32,276 bases of DNA from DASSFZ01 sp036514635. Its GTDB lineage: Bacteria > Chloroflexota > Anaerolineae > Fen-1058. The stretch covers positions 1 to 32,276 of the forward strand of contig DATBWU010000199.1 of the NCBI GenBank assembly GCA_036514635.1, given 5' to 3'. Numbering within the stretch: the stretch's first letter is position 1; every line of letters begins with the position of its first letter. Below the pieces are notes generated by a model, which was not told the origin of the DNA, searched no databases, and was given only the letters and a program-made list of their open reading frames with translations. This document shows, one piece after another, positions 15,345-22,904 of this stretch. The position numbers and the translations under genes are program-made.

Positions 15345-16418
15345 TTAAATCACAGGGTGTTTGTGGGCGTGACTCAACACCTCGACACCATTTTCACGAA
15401 CGACCGTCAGGTCCTCAAGGCGCACGCCGCCCCACCCCGCTAAGTATACACCCGGCTCGATGGTAAGCGTAGCGCCAGCCGGCAGCAGCTCCTCGCCGGC
15501 CACCCGGCTGGCGCGCGGCGCTTCGTGAATCGCCAATCCCACCCCGTGACCCAGGCCGTGCCCGAAGTTCTCACCGTAGCTCGCCGAGATGATCACGTCG
15601 CGCGCAATCGCATCCGCCTCGACGCCTTTCATTCCGGCGCGAATCCCGTCAATCGCAGCCCGCTGCGCGCGGCGCACGACGCCGTACACCTCGTCGTATC
15701 GCGCATCGGCGCGGCCCAGGCAAACCGTGCGCGTCAGATCGGCGCAGTAACCCTCGACTCTCGCACCGAAGTCCATCACGATCGGCTCGCCTGGCCGGAT
15801 CACGCGATCGCCTGATCGGTAGTGCGCCATCGCGCCGTTCGGGCCGGAGGCGAGGATCGTCTCGAAGGCCAGCGCGTCCGCGCCGTGCGTGCGCAGGTAC
15901 ACTTCCAGCTCCCACGCCACTTCACGCTCGGTCATCCCCGGCTTAATGACAGTGCACAGGTAATCGAAACCGGCGTCCGTCAGTGCCACCGCCTTGCGGA
16001 TCGCGTCCAGCTCCGCCTCGTCTTTCACCGCGCGAACCGGCTCGACAGCGTCCTTCGTTGCCAGCCACTCGACATCGAGCGATTCCACCTTGGACCACGA
16101 GGTAAACTGATCGACGGTGACCGACGCACTTTCAAAACCGATGCGTTGAGGCTGCCCGGCCCGTTGGAGCATTTCCGCGAAGTGGTCTTCCAGGCGCGTT
16201 TTGATCTGCACCAACTCGAATGCCGGTGCTTGCTTCTGAGCCTGCTCCCAGTAGCGTGAATCGGTGGCGACGACCGCCCGATCGCGCGCAATCAGCAGCG
16301 CGCCGGCACTGCCCGTGAAGCCCGACAGGTAACGCCGATTCTCCGCCTGCGTCACGAGTAACGCGTCGATGTCCAGCGCGCCGAATCGTTCGCGCGCCTT
16401 CGCCAAGCGATCGTTCAT
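15345..16418 (-). CDS. M24-family Xaa-Pro aminopeptidase/dipeptidase
   Basis: About 357 residues. The N-terminal creatinase-like domain (DALLVTQAENRRYLSGFTGS) is followed by the pita-bread domain with all five metal ligands: Asp in VMDFGARVEGY, Asp in CADLTRTV, His in GHGLGHGVGLAIHE, Glu in TIEPGVYL and Glu in VRLEDL. It removes N-terminal residues preceding proline or cleaves Xaa-Pro dipeptides in the cytoplasm. Length and domain order match the PepQ/PepP-like bacterial group, but the precise specificity cannot be read. I prefer MNDRLAKARERF (ATG 16418). ATG 16436 is possible, but the bases before it belong to a repeat. Confidence 0.92.
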   Translation of the reverse strand: MNDRLAKARERFGALDIDALLVTQAENRRYLSGFTGSAGALLIARDRAVVATDSRYWEQAQKQAPAFELVQIKTRLEDHFAEMLQRAGQPQRIGFESASVTVDQFTSWSKVESLDVEWLATKDAVEPVRAVKDEAELDAIRKAVALTDAGFDYLCTVIKPGMTEREVAWELEVYLRTHGADALAFETILASGPNGAMAHYRSGDRVIRPGEPIVMDFGARVEGYCADLTRTVCLGRADARYDEVYGVVRRAQRAAIDGIRAGMKGVEADAIARDVIISASYGENFGHGLGHGVGLAIHEAPRASRVAGEELLPAGATLTIEPGVYLAGWGGVRLEDLTVVRENGVEVLSHAHKHPVI

Positions 16419-16436
16419 CATTCTAAACTGCTGCAT

Positions 16437-16500
16437 CGAATCGGCATCGAATAAACGGATGGCACATCAGCGCGATCTGCATCCGTTTATTCGTTGTTCA
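16437..16500. repeat. AAACGGATG-type palindromic repeat between topA and the M24 gene
   Basis: GAATAAACGGATGGCACATC and the inverse GATCTGCATCCGTTTATTCG form a long imperfect palindrome. A half copy is seen at about 13980-14010. Confidence 0.65.
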
Positions 16501-18939
16501 TCCGTTGCCCTCCCCCACCGCCGCCGCTTCCGGCAACTCGCTCAACGCGTACTCGTTCTCGCATTGGATACACTTGGCGGAGTCTTTACCCTTGATCGCC
16601 AGCAGGCTGCCGCAATTGGGGCAGGGTTGAGGCAATGGCTTGTTCCACATCGAGAAGTCGCACGCCGGCCAGTTGGAGCAGCCGTAGAAGGCGCGGCCGC
16701 GCTTGGTGCGCTTTTCGACCAGATCGCCGCCGTCGCGCGGACACTTCACGCCGATCTTGACGAGGAAGGGTCGCGTGTAACGGCAGGTGGGGAAATCACT
16801 GCACCCGATGAACTTGCCGAAGCGCCCCCAGCGAATCACCAACGGCTTGCCACACGTGGGGCAGGCTTCACCGATCTCCTCGACCGCCTCGACGCGCTCG
16901 ATCGACACCGAAGCATGCTCCACGTCCTTCTCGAACGGCGCGTAGAATTCGCGCAGCACATCGACCCAATTCTTTGCGCCGTCGGCGATCTCGTCGAGCT
17001 CCTCTTCCATGCGCGCGGTGAAGCCCACGTCGATCACGTCGGAGAAATACTCGACAAGCATATCGTTGACGATGACCCCGACCTCGGTGGGGTATAGACG
17101 TTTCTCGCGTTTCTCGACGTAGCCACGCGCCTGGAGCGTGCCGAGGATCGGCGCGTACGTGCTGGGCCGGCCGATGCCGTTCTCTTCCAGCGTTTTCACC
17201 AGCGAGGCTTCGGTGTAGCGCGGCGGCGGCTCGGTAAAGTGCTGTTCGGGCAGCAGTGCGATCAGATCGAGCAGCGCGTTCACGTCGAGTTCGGGGATAC
17301 GCGCGCCTTCGTCTTCTTCCGGCGCAACGTCCTCGTCGCGCGTCTCTTCGTACACGGCCAGGTAACCGGAGAACTTCAATCTCGATCCGCTCGCACGGAA
17401 CAGATACGGAATCCGTTCGCCCGCGCCGTTCACGCCCTTCTCGTCCAGTCCGGCGACGACGGGCGACAACTCTTTTGCGTCGCCGGCCGCAATGTCCACC
17501 GAGACCGTGTCGTAGATGGCGGCATTCATCTGCGATGCGACGAAGCGCTTCCAGATCAGATCGTACAGCCTGAAATGCGCGGAGTCGAGGAAGGGCTTCA
17601 TCGACTCCGGCGTGCGCCCCACCGAGGTGGGGCGTATCGCTTCGTGCGCCTCTTGCGCGTTCTTGCTGCGCGTCTTGTATTGCGGCGGCTCTTCGGGCAG
17701 GGACGCTTCACCGAAGCGCTCGTGAATGAAGGCGCGCGCTTCGGCCTGGGCTTCGGCGGCCACGCTGGTCGAGTCGGTGCGCATGTACGTGATCAGGCCC
17801 ACCGAGCCTTCGTCGCCCAGCGTAATGCCTTCGTACAGCGCCTGCGCCAGCGCCATCGTGCGCCTGGCCGTGTAGCCCAGGCGGCGGCTGGCTTCCTGCT
17901 GGAGCGTGCTCGTGGTGAACGGCGGGCTGGGCCGCCGGCGGCGCTCGCCTTTCTTCACCGCGGCGACGACGTAATCGGCCGTCTTCAACTCGGCGACGAT
18001 GGCCTGTGCATCGGCCTCGGCCTTGAGATCGACCTCCTGGCCCTTGATCTTCACGAGCTTCGCCAGGAACGAAGCGCGCTTCTTCGGCGCGTGTGCGCGC
18101 GGCGGGAGATGCTTCGCCAGCTCGGCGTGAATCGTCCAGTATTCCACCGGGACGAAGGACTGAATCTCGCGCTCGCGCTCGACGATCAGTCGCAGCGCCA
18201 CGCTCTGCACGCGGCCCGCGCTGAGGCGGCTGCGCACCTTCTCCCACAACAATGGGCTGAGCTTATAACCCACCAACCGATCGAGGATGCGCCGCGCCTG
18301 CTGCGCGTTGACCAGCTCTATGTTGATGCCGCGCGGATGCTCGAACGCCGCCCGGATCGCCGGCTCGGTGATCTCGTGGAACACGACGCGCCGGACGCGC
18401 TCCGGCTCGAACTCGGCCGATTCCATCAGATGCCAGGCGATCGCCTCACCTTCGCGATCGGGGTCGGTCGCCAGATACACTTCCTCGGCACGCTCGCCGA
18501 GCGCGGCCAGTTCCTTGACGACGGCCTTCTTCTCGTTCGGCACGCGGTACTTCGGCTTGAAACCGTTGCCCACATCCACCGATAGTTGCGACCTAAGCAG
18601 ATCGCGCACGTGGCCGACCGAGGCTTTCACCGTGTAGCCTCGACCCAGGAACCGCCCAACCGTCTTGGCCTTGGCCGGCGACTCGACGATGACCAGTTTC
18701 CCTTGACGCTCCACGGGTTCGCCGTTGCGCTTGCCATTCCTCTTAGAATTGCGCGCGGGGCGCGCGGTCGGTTCGGGACGCGGCAACCCCTCATGCGCAG
18801 GCGTCATCCCCATGCGATACAGGCTCGTGCCGCACACGGGGCACACGCCCTTCGTCGCCGGAGCGCCCGCCGCGTTGAATATCGCCTGCGGGTCTTTCAT
18901 CTCGCGCTTCGTCTTGCACTTAAAACAGTACGCTTCCAT
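16498..18939 (-). CDS. topA: DNA topoisomerase I with fused N-terminal zinc ribbon
   Basis: 813 residues. Residues 1-46 contain CFKC and CPVC pairs (DUF5679-like zinc ribbon), then a basic Ser/Arg/Lys/Asn linker to about 80. The Toprim domain begins KLVIVESPAKAKTVGRFLG and holds the acidic DPDREGEA metal motif. The active tyrosine is in GLITYMRTDS. The C-terminus carries three zinc fingers (CPTCGKPLV..., CPRDGGDLV..., CPNCGSLLA...). The enzyme relaxes negative supercoils by single-strand passage. The N-terminal ribbon is not part of the textbook E. coli enzyme; I recall this fusion in Chloroflexota. The upstream gap is all repeats, and no clear promoter is seen. Confidence 0.96.
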   Translation of the reverse strand: MEAYCFKCKTKREMKDPQAIFNAAGAPATKGVCPVCGTSLYRMGMTPAHEGLPRPEPTARPARNSKRNGKRNGEPVERQGKLVIVESPAKAKTVGRFLGRGYTVKASVGHVRDLLRSQLSVDVGNGFKPKYRVPNEKKAVVKELAALGERAEEVYLATDPDREGEAIAWHLMESAEFEPERVRRVVFHEITEPAIRAAFEHPRGINIELVNAQQARRILDRLVGYKLSPLLWEKVRSRLSAGRVQSVALRLIVEREREIQSFVPVEYWTIHAELAKHLPPRAHAPKKRASFLAKLVKIKGQEVDLKAEADAQAIVAELKTADYVVAAVKKGERRRRPSPPFTTSTLQQEASRRLGYTARRTMALAQALYEGITLGDEGSVGLITYMRTDSTSVAAEAQAEARAFIHERFGEASLPEEPPQYKTRSKNAQEAHEAIRPTSVGRTPESMKPFLDSAHFRLYDLIWKRFVASQMNAAIYDTVSVDIAAGDAKELSPVVAGLDEKGVNGAGERIPYLFRASGSRLKFSGYLAVYEETRDEDVAPEEDEGARIPELDVNALLDLIALLPEQHFTEPPPRYTEASLVKTLEENGIGRPSTYAPILGTLQARGYVEKREKRLYPTEVGVIVNDMLVEYFSDVIDVGFTARMEEELDEIADGAKNWVDVLREFYAPFEKDVEHASVSIERVEAVEEIGEACPTCGKPLVIRWGRFGKFIGCSDFPTCRYTRPFLVKIGVKCPRDGGDLVEKRTKRGRAFYGCSNWPACDFSMWNKPLPQPCPNCGSLLAIKGKDSAKCIQCENEYALSELPEAAAVGEGNG

Positions 18940-19000
18940 TTATCGCCAATCCCTGATCCCTTTACGTCTGAGGGCTGCCGGCCACCTTCCACTCCATTGA

Positions 19001-19017
19001 TTTTCCAAACAGGCTCT
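19001..19017. repeat. Solo MITE end next to copy B
   Basis: TTTTCCAAACAGGCTCT is a degenerate, oppositely oriented copy of the element terminus. With the adjacent AGAGCCTGTCTGAAAA it forms a palindrome centred on TTA at 19018. Confidence 0.6.
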
Positions 19018-19018
19018 T

Positions 19019-19150
19019 AGAGCCTGTCTGAAAAGCAGGAGGATTGCAGCCGGATCGCCGACTCACTTGCCCCCGCAGCGAAGCGGAGTGGGGTTAGTCG
19101 GCATTTTGACCGGCTGAAGCCGGTGCGCCCAGGCTTTTCAGACAGTCTCT
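19019..19150. mobile_element. MITE-like element with 18-bp terminal inverted repeats (copy B)
   Basis: AGAGCCTGTCTGAAAAGC (19019-19036) and GCTTTTCAGACAGTCTCT (19133-19150) are inverted with 17 of 18 matches. The interior, about 96 bases without coding capacity, includes a nested ACCGGCTGAAGCCGGT hairpin and a CCCCGCAGCGAAGCGGAGTG GGG palindrome. Its right end overlaps the stop codon of the guanylyltransferase gene. Confidence 0.7.
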
Positions 19151-20232
19151 TAAAGATAGGCGCGGCGGCCATCCTTCTTCAATCGATCGACCAACTCTTT
19201 GACGCGCTGCGCCATCGCCTTGGGGCACACGAACACCACGTCGTCGGTATCGACGATGACTACATTCTCCAACCCGATTGTCGCCACCAACCGGCCCTGG
19301 CCGTGCACCAGAATGTTGCGACTACCCAGCGTCAAATGCTCAGCATGGATGACGACGTTGCCGTCCTCGTCGCCGGGCAAGATATCGAGCAGCGATTCCC
19401 ACGAGCCCACGTCGTTCCAGCCGATGTCGATCGGAATCACGACTACGTCGCGGGCCTTCTCCATCACGCCGAAATCGACCGACTGGCGAGCGACGCGCGG
19501 CCAGGTGGTCTCCAGCACTTCGCGCTCGTGCGGCGTGCCGAGTGCGCGCTCGATCTCCTGCAATTGCGCGTAAAACTCCGGCATGGTGCGCGCCAGCTCG
19601 GCCAGGAAGCGATCGATACGCCAGATAAACATACCGCTATTCCACGAATGCCGCCCGTCGGCCAGGAACCGCTCGGCCAGCGCCGTGTTCGGCTTTTCGC
19701 GGAAGGCCACGACCGAGTACGCCATCAGGTTATCCACACTCTCGATCGGCTCGCCGCGCTCAATGTAGCCGTAACCTGTCGCCGGATAATCAGGCGTCAC
19801 TCCAAGCGTCACCAGGTGACCTCGCGCGGCGACCTTCGCCGCCGCTTCCAGCGCGCGGCGGAAGCCCGCCTCATCGGCGATGTAGTGGTCGGCCGTGAGG
19901 ACTGCCATGATCGCTTCGGGATTGCGCCGCCGCAGGTGAATTACGCCCAGGGCAATCGCCGGAGCCGTATCACGCCCCATCGGCTCGACGACGAAATTCT
20001 CGTCCGGAATACCCAACTCCTGCGCATGGAGCAGATTGGTCAGGTCAATCCCCGCCACGACGAACACACGATCCGGCGTGAACAGCGGGGCCAGCCGATC
20101 GACCGCGATCTGAAACATAGTGCGATCGCCGATGAGCGGCAGCACTTGCTTGGGGCGATATTCACGCGACAGCGGCCACAGGCGCGTGCCCGAGCCGCCG
20201 GCCATGATCAGCGCGAAATAATGATCTGGCAT
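19150..20232 (-). CDS. manC: Mannose-1-phosphate guanylyltransferase
   Basis: 360 residues. The nucleotidyltransferase signature MAGGSGTRLWPLSREYRPKQ is at about 11-30, with LTADHYI, GYGYIERGE, FREKPNTALAERF and NSGMFIWRID following in family order. It makes GDP-mannose from GTP and mannose-1-phosphate in the cytoplasm. At 360 residues it has the catalytic domain and left-handed helix part but no fused phosphomannose isomerase domain, so it is the single-function type. GDP-mannose would feed polyprenyl-phosphate-mannose, the donor used by GT87-type enzymes, linking it to the gene at 1682-3022 (inference). A palindromic repeat fills the gap to dprA. Confidence 0.93.
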   Translation of the reverse strand: MPDHYFALIMAGGSGTRLWPLSREYRPKQVLPLIGDRTMFQIAVDRLAPLFTPDRVFVVAGIDLTNLLHAQELGIPDENFVVEPMGRDTAPAIALGVIHLRRRNPEAIMAVLTADHYIADEAGFRRALEAAAKVAARGHLVTLGVTPDYPATGYGYIERGEPIESVDNLMAYSVVAFREKPNTALAERFLADGRHSWNSGMFIWRIDRFLAELARTMPEFYAQLQEIERALGTPHEREVLETTWPRVARQSVDFGVMEKARDVVVIPIDIGWNDVGSWESLLDILPGDEDGNVVIHAEHLTLGSRNILVHGQGRLVATIGLENVVIVDTDDVVFVCPKAMAQRVKELVDRLKKDGRRAYL

Positions 20233-20255
20233 CCCGCCCTGTCCCTGTGAGACGA

Positions 20256-20325
20256 AGGACGGACGACGAAGGACAAACGACGAACTTCCATTCTTCGTCC
20301 TCGGTCATTCGTCCTTTGTCCTCCG
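20256..20325. repeat. GACGAAGGAC-type palindromic repeat
   Basis: Tandem GACGAAGGAC-like units on the left and TTCGTCCTTTGTCCTCCGTC on the right form a long imperfect palindrome filling the gap between dprA and the guanylyltransferase gene. Confidence 0.7.
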
Positions 20326-21438
20326 TCAATCCACCACGTACTCGGCGCGGCCCTCGCGGGCCAGCACGTAAGTCATCCCACCGGCCTGGCGCACCAGGCC
20401 TTTCAACTCCATCATCGCCAGCGCGCTGCTCACCTGCGCAATCGGCATGTCCAACGTGCGCATCAGATCGTCGATGTGCATCGGTTCGTGCGAAAGGGCG
20501 TTGAGCATGGACGCCTCGATCGGGTCGGCGCTGATGGCGGTCTGCGCCTCCGCCTGCTGCACGATCATCGTCAAGTTCAATGCCTCGAGCACGTCTTCAG
20601 CCGACCGCACGAGCGTCGCGCCCTCGGCAATCAGTCGATTCGTACCGGCGCTGGCTCGGCTGAAGATGCTCCCCGGCACGGCGAACACCTCGCGCCCCTG
20701 CTCCAGCGCGCGATCGGCGGTGATCAACGCACCGCTCTGCTCACCCGCCTCGACGATGATCGCGGCCAACGCCAGGCCGCTGATGATGCGATTGCGCGCC
20801 GGGAAGTTGCCGGCTTCCGGCGGCGCGCCGATCGGCGCCTCCGTCAACAGCGCGCCGTGCTCGAAAATCTGCGCGGCCAGCCGCGCGTGCTCTGCCGGGT
20901 ACACCTGATCGATGCCGCAGGCCATCACGCCGATGGTGCGCCCACCGGCTTTGAGCGCCGCCGTGTGCGCCGCCGCGTCGATGCCGCGCGCCAGCCCGCT
21001 GACGATGGTCACGCCATTGCGCGCCAGATCGCCCGCCAGCGCAATCGCCGCCTGCCGCCCGTAGACCGTCGCACGCCGCGTGCCGACCATCGCCACGGCC
21101 CACTGCGCGTCGGCCTGAGTCAACTGGCCCTTGATGTACAGCAGCGGCGGTGCGTCGGGGATGGAGCGCAACAGGGGCGGATAATCCGCATCCTCCCAGG
21201 TCAGCACTCGTGCGCCACAGGCGGACACCCGTTTGAGCTCGGCATCCAGATCGAGCCGGTCACGCGCGGCAAGCAGGTTGCCGATCGCGCGCCGATCCAG
21301 GCCCGCCGCCTTCCATTCCGACTCATCGGCGCGCCAGGCGGCCTCCGGGCTGCCGCACTGATCGATCAGCGCGCGAAGCTTGGCCGCGCCAATGCCGGGC
21401 ACACGATTGAAGGCGATCCAGTAGCGGGTATCGACCAT
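20326..21438 (-). CDS. dprA: DNA-processing protein DprA
   Basis: 370 residues. An N-terminal helix-hairpin-helix-like region (VPGIGAAKLRALIDQCGS) precedes the Rossmann fold: AMVGTRRATVYGRQAA, VSGLARGIDAAAHTAAL, GVMACGIDQVYPAEHA and FPARNRIISGLA are diagnostic. The C-terminal winged helix (about 320-365, LSHEPMHIDDLMRTLDMP) completes the long form. DprA loads RecA on incoming single-stranded DNA in natural transformation. No other competence gene is in the window. The gene has its own near-consensus promoter, so it is not simply the tail of the ffh-rimM operon. Confidence 0.95.
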   Translation of the reverse strand: MVDTRYWIAFNRVPGIGAAKLRALIDQCGSPEAAWRADESEWKAAGLDRRAIGNLLAARDRLDLDAELKRVSACGARVLTWEDADYPPLLRSIPDAPPLLYIKGQLTQADAQWAVAMVGTRRATVYGRQAAIALAGDLARNGVTIVSGLARGIDAAAHTAALKAGGRTIGVMACGIDQVYPAEHARLAAQIFEHGALLTEAPIGAPPEAGNFPARNRIISGLALAAIIVEAGEQSGALITADRALEQGREVFAVPGSIFSRASAGTNRLIAEGATLVRSAEDVLEALNLTMIVQQAEAQTAISADPIEASMLNALSHEPMHIDDLMRTLDMPIAQVSSALAMMELKGLVRQAGGMTYVLAREGRAEYVVD

Positions 21439-21461
21439 ACGTTCCCTACCTGCGGGGGCTG

Positions 21462-21490
21462 ACTATAAATGAATCGATGCCACATGTCAA
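21462..21490 (-). promoter_or_regulatory. Predicted sigma-70 promoter for dprA
   Basis: Reading the minus strand: TTGACA (21490-21485), a 17-base spacer and TATAGT (21467-21462), about 24 bases before the ATG at 21438. Both boxes are near perfect. Confidence 0.8.
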
Positions 21491-21505
21491 GCGGGGGCAC
21501 AGAAC

Positions 21506-21534
21506 AAACCAGGTTTCTTTGAGAAACCTGGTTT
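21506..21534 (-). terminator. Terminator-like hairpin after rimM (GAAACC repeat family)
   Basis: AAACCAGGTTTC (21506-21517) and GAAACCTGGTTT (21523-21534) form a perfect 12-bp stem with a five-base loop, directly after the rimM stop. On the minus strand it is followed by GTTCTG. It shares its core with the hairpin at 28066-28097. Confidence 0.75.
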
Positions 21535-22083
21535 CTAAAGCAGGCCGGGCAACAGCGAGACTCTCATCCGCCCCGTGTCCAGGTCGATCTCGCGAATCAC
21601 CTCGACCCGTGCCGGGAGCAGCACTTCGCCACGCGGGCCGCGCACGACATATACGTCGTTCGCGCCGGTCTCGATAATGTCGACGAGTTCGCCAAGTTCG
21701 TCGCCGTCGAGCGTCACGACGGTCAGGCCGATGATCTGTCGATGGTAATACTCGTTGGGCTGGAGCGGGGTAGCGCGTCCACGCGCAATGCGAATCACCT
21801 GCCCGCGCAGCGCCTCCGCCTGTTCGGGCGTATCGCAGCCGGCGATCTTCAGGATGAGTGCATCGCCTTTCGCGTGGGTGGACTGCACTTCAAACGAGCG
21901 GGGAGCGTCGCCGATAAGAATCTGCTGGCCCGGCGACAGGTCTTCCGGGTGCGAGGTGAGCACCTCGATCTTCAGTTCGCCGCGCACGCCCCAGGGCTTC
22001 AACACGCGCCCAACTTCTAAAAAGTCAGGCTCAGGTTGTCGCACAACGCCTGAGCCTCTTTGCTTTGCCATGAGCACTCGCAC
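21535..22083 (-). CDS. rimM: Ribosome maturation factor RimM
   Basis: 182 residues. The N-terminal RimM domain begins FLEVGRVLKPWGVRGELKIEVLT, and the C-terminal PRC-barrel domain includes YYHRQIIGLTVVTLDGDELGELVDI and GANDVYVVRG. It binds S19 and helps mature the 16S 3' domain. The start could be ATG 22083 or ATG 22071 (MAKQRGSG); neither has a clear ribosome binding site. The first codons contain a perfect 8-bp hairpin with extension (GGCTCAGG...CCTGAGCC, about 22027-22056). It is the last gene of the ffh-rpsP-khpA-rimM unit; trmD and rplS, its usual followers, are absent. Confidence 0.95.
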   Translation of the reverse strand: MRVLMAKQRGSGVVRQPEPDFLEVGRVLKPWGVRGELKIEVLTSHPEDLSPGQQILIGDAPRSFEVQSTHAKGDALILKIAGCDTPEQAEALRGQVIRIARGRATPLQPNEYYHRQIIGLTVVTLDGDELGELVDIIETGANDVYVVRGPRGEVLLPARVEVIREIDLDTGRMRVSLLPGLL

Positions 22084-22114
22084 AATAGGGCTGATCGACC
22101 GCGCGACTACCCAA

Positions 22115-22342
22115 CTACAGAATATCTAACTGGACGCGCTTGCCTTCTTTCGCCGCCGCGACGCGCAGCAGCGAGCGGATCGCGTTCGCCACCCGGCCAT
22201 TCTTGCCGATCATGCGGCCCGTGTCGTCGGGCGCGACGCGCAGCTCAAACGTCACCAGGCTGCCGCCACGGCCTTCCTTCACCGACACCTGCGACGGATC
22301 ATCGACGAGTGATTGGGCGATATATTCGAGCAGCTCTTTCAT
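22115..22342 (-). CDS. khpA: KH-domain RNA-binding protein KhpA
   Basis: 75 residues from ATG 22342 (MKELLEYIAQSLVDDP), the standard N-terminus and length for KhpA/YlqC. A GGTGGAG motif lies upstream. The KH signature is MIGKNGRVANAIRSLL. The longer frame to 22402 reads through a repeat. KhpA heterodimerises with KhpB/Jag in other bacteria, and a Jag homologue is encoded at 27317-28039 in this window. The position between rpsP and rimM is the conserved one. Confidence 0.93.
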   Translation of the reverse strand: MKELLEYIAQSLVDDPSQVSVKEGRGGSLVTFELRVAPDDTGRMIGKNGRVANAIRSLLRVAAAKEGKRVQLDIL

Positions 22343-22375
22343 TGACGCGGTCTCCACCCACTCAAAACCGAACCG

Positions 22376-22441
22376 CCAAGACCCAAAGGGCGCAAAGGGC
22401 ATTGATGATCTTTGCGTCCTTCGCGCCTTCGCGGTTCAAGC
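22376..22441. repeat. CGCAAAGGGCG-type palindromic repeat between rpsP and khpA
   Basis: AACCGCCAAGACCCAAAGGG... and the inverse ...CCTTCGCGCCTTCGCGGTT form a long imperfect palindrome inside an otherwise tightly conserved operon. Confidence 0.7.
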
Positions 22442-22449
22442 ATTGTCCG

Positions 22450-22857
22450 CTATGCCGCAGGAGCAGCCTCGGCCTTCTTGGCGGCCTTCGCCTTCTTTTT
22501 GCCAGCCAGGCCGGCCTGGCGCGTCTGCGGGCTGATGGTGCGAGCCGTCTTGTTGGTCTCTTCGGCCTCGACCAGCAGGGCGTCCACCGCCTCGCCCTGG
22601 CGCAGCCGCTCGAAGCGGTTCATCGTGCCGCGCTTGGTGAACAGTTTCAGCACGCTCTCCGTCGGCTGCGCGCCGACCTTCAACCAGTACAACGCGCGGC
22701 TCTCGTCGACGAGCACCGTCTCCGGGTTTGTGCGCGGATTGTACTGTCCAATGGATTCGATGAACTTGCCGTCGCGCGGCGCTTCCTGGTCGGCCACGAC
22801 AATTCGGTACATGGGCGCTTTCTTCGCGCCGGTTCGGCGTAGTCGGATTCGGACCAC
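22450..22857 (-). CDS. rpsP: 30S ribosomal protein S16
   Basis: 135 residues from GTG 22857, with CAGGAG six bases upstream. VRIRLRRTGAKKAPMYRIVVADQ at the start and FIESIGQYNPRTNPE are diagnostic of S16. Typical S16 is about 80-90 residues; here an extension of about 45 residues follows, ending in a Lys/Ala-rich tail (GKKKAKAAKKAEAAPAA). Such basic tails occur in several phyla. Confidence 0.96.
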   Translation of the reverse strand: MVRIRLRRTGAKKAPMYRIVVADQEAPRDGKFIESIGQYNPRTNPETVLVDESRALYWLKVGAQPTESVLKLFTKRGTMNRFERLRQGEAVDALLVEAEETNKTARTISPQTRQAGLAGKKKAKAAKKAEAAPAA

Positions 22858-22904
22858 CGGTTACTCCTGTTTCTGGTTTGTAGGTTTGTTAGTTTGATAG
22901 TGGG

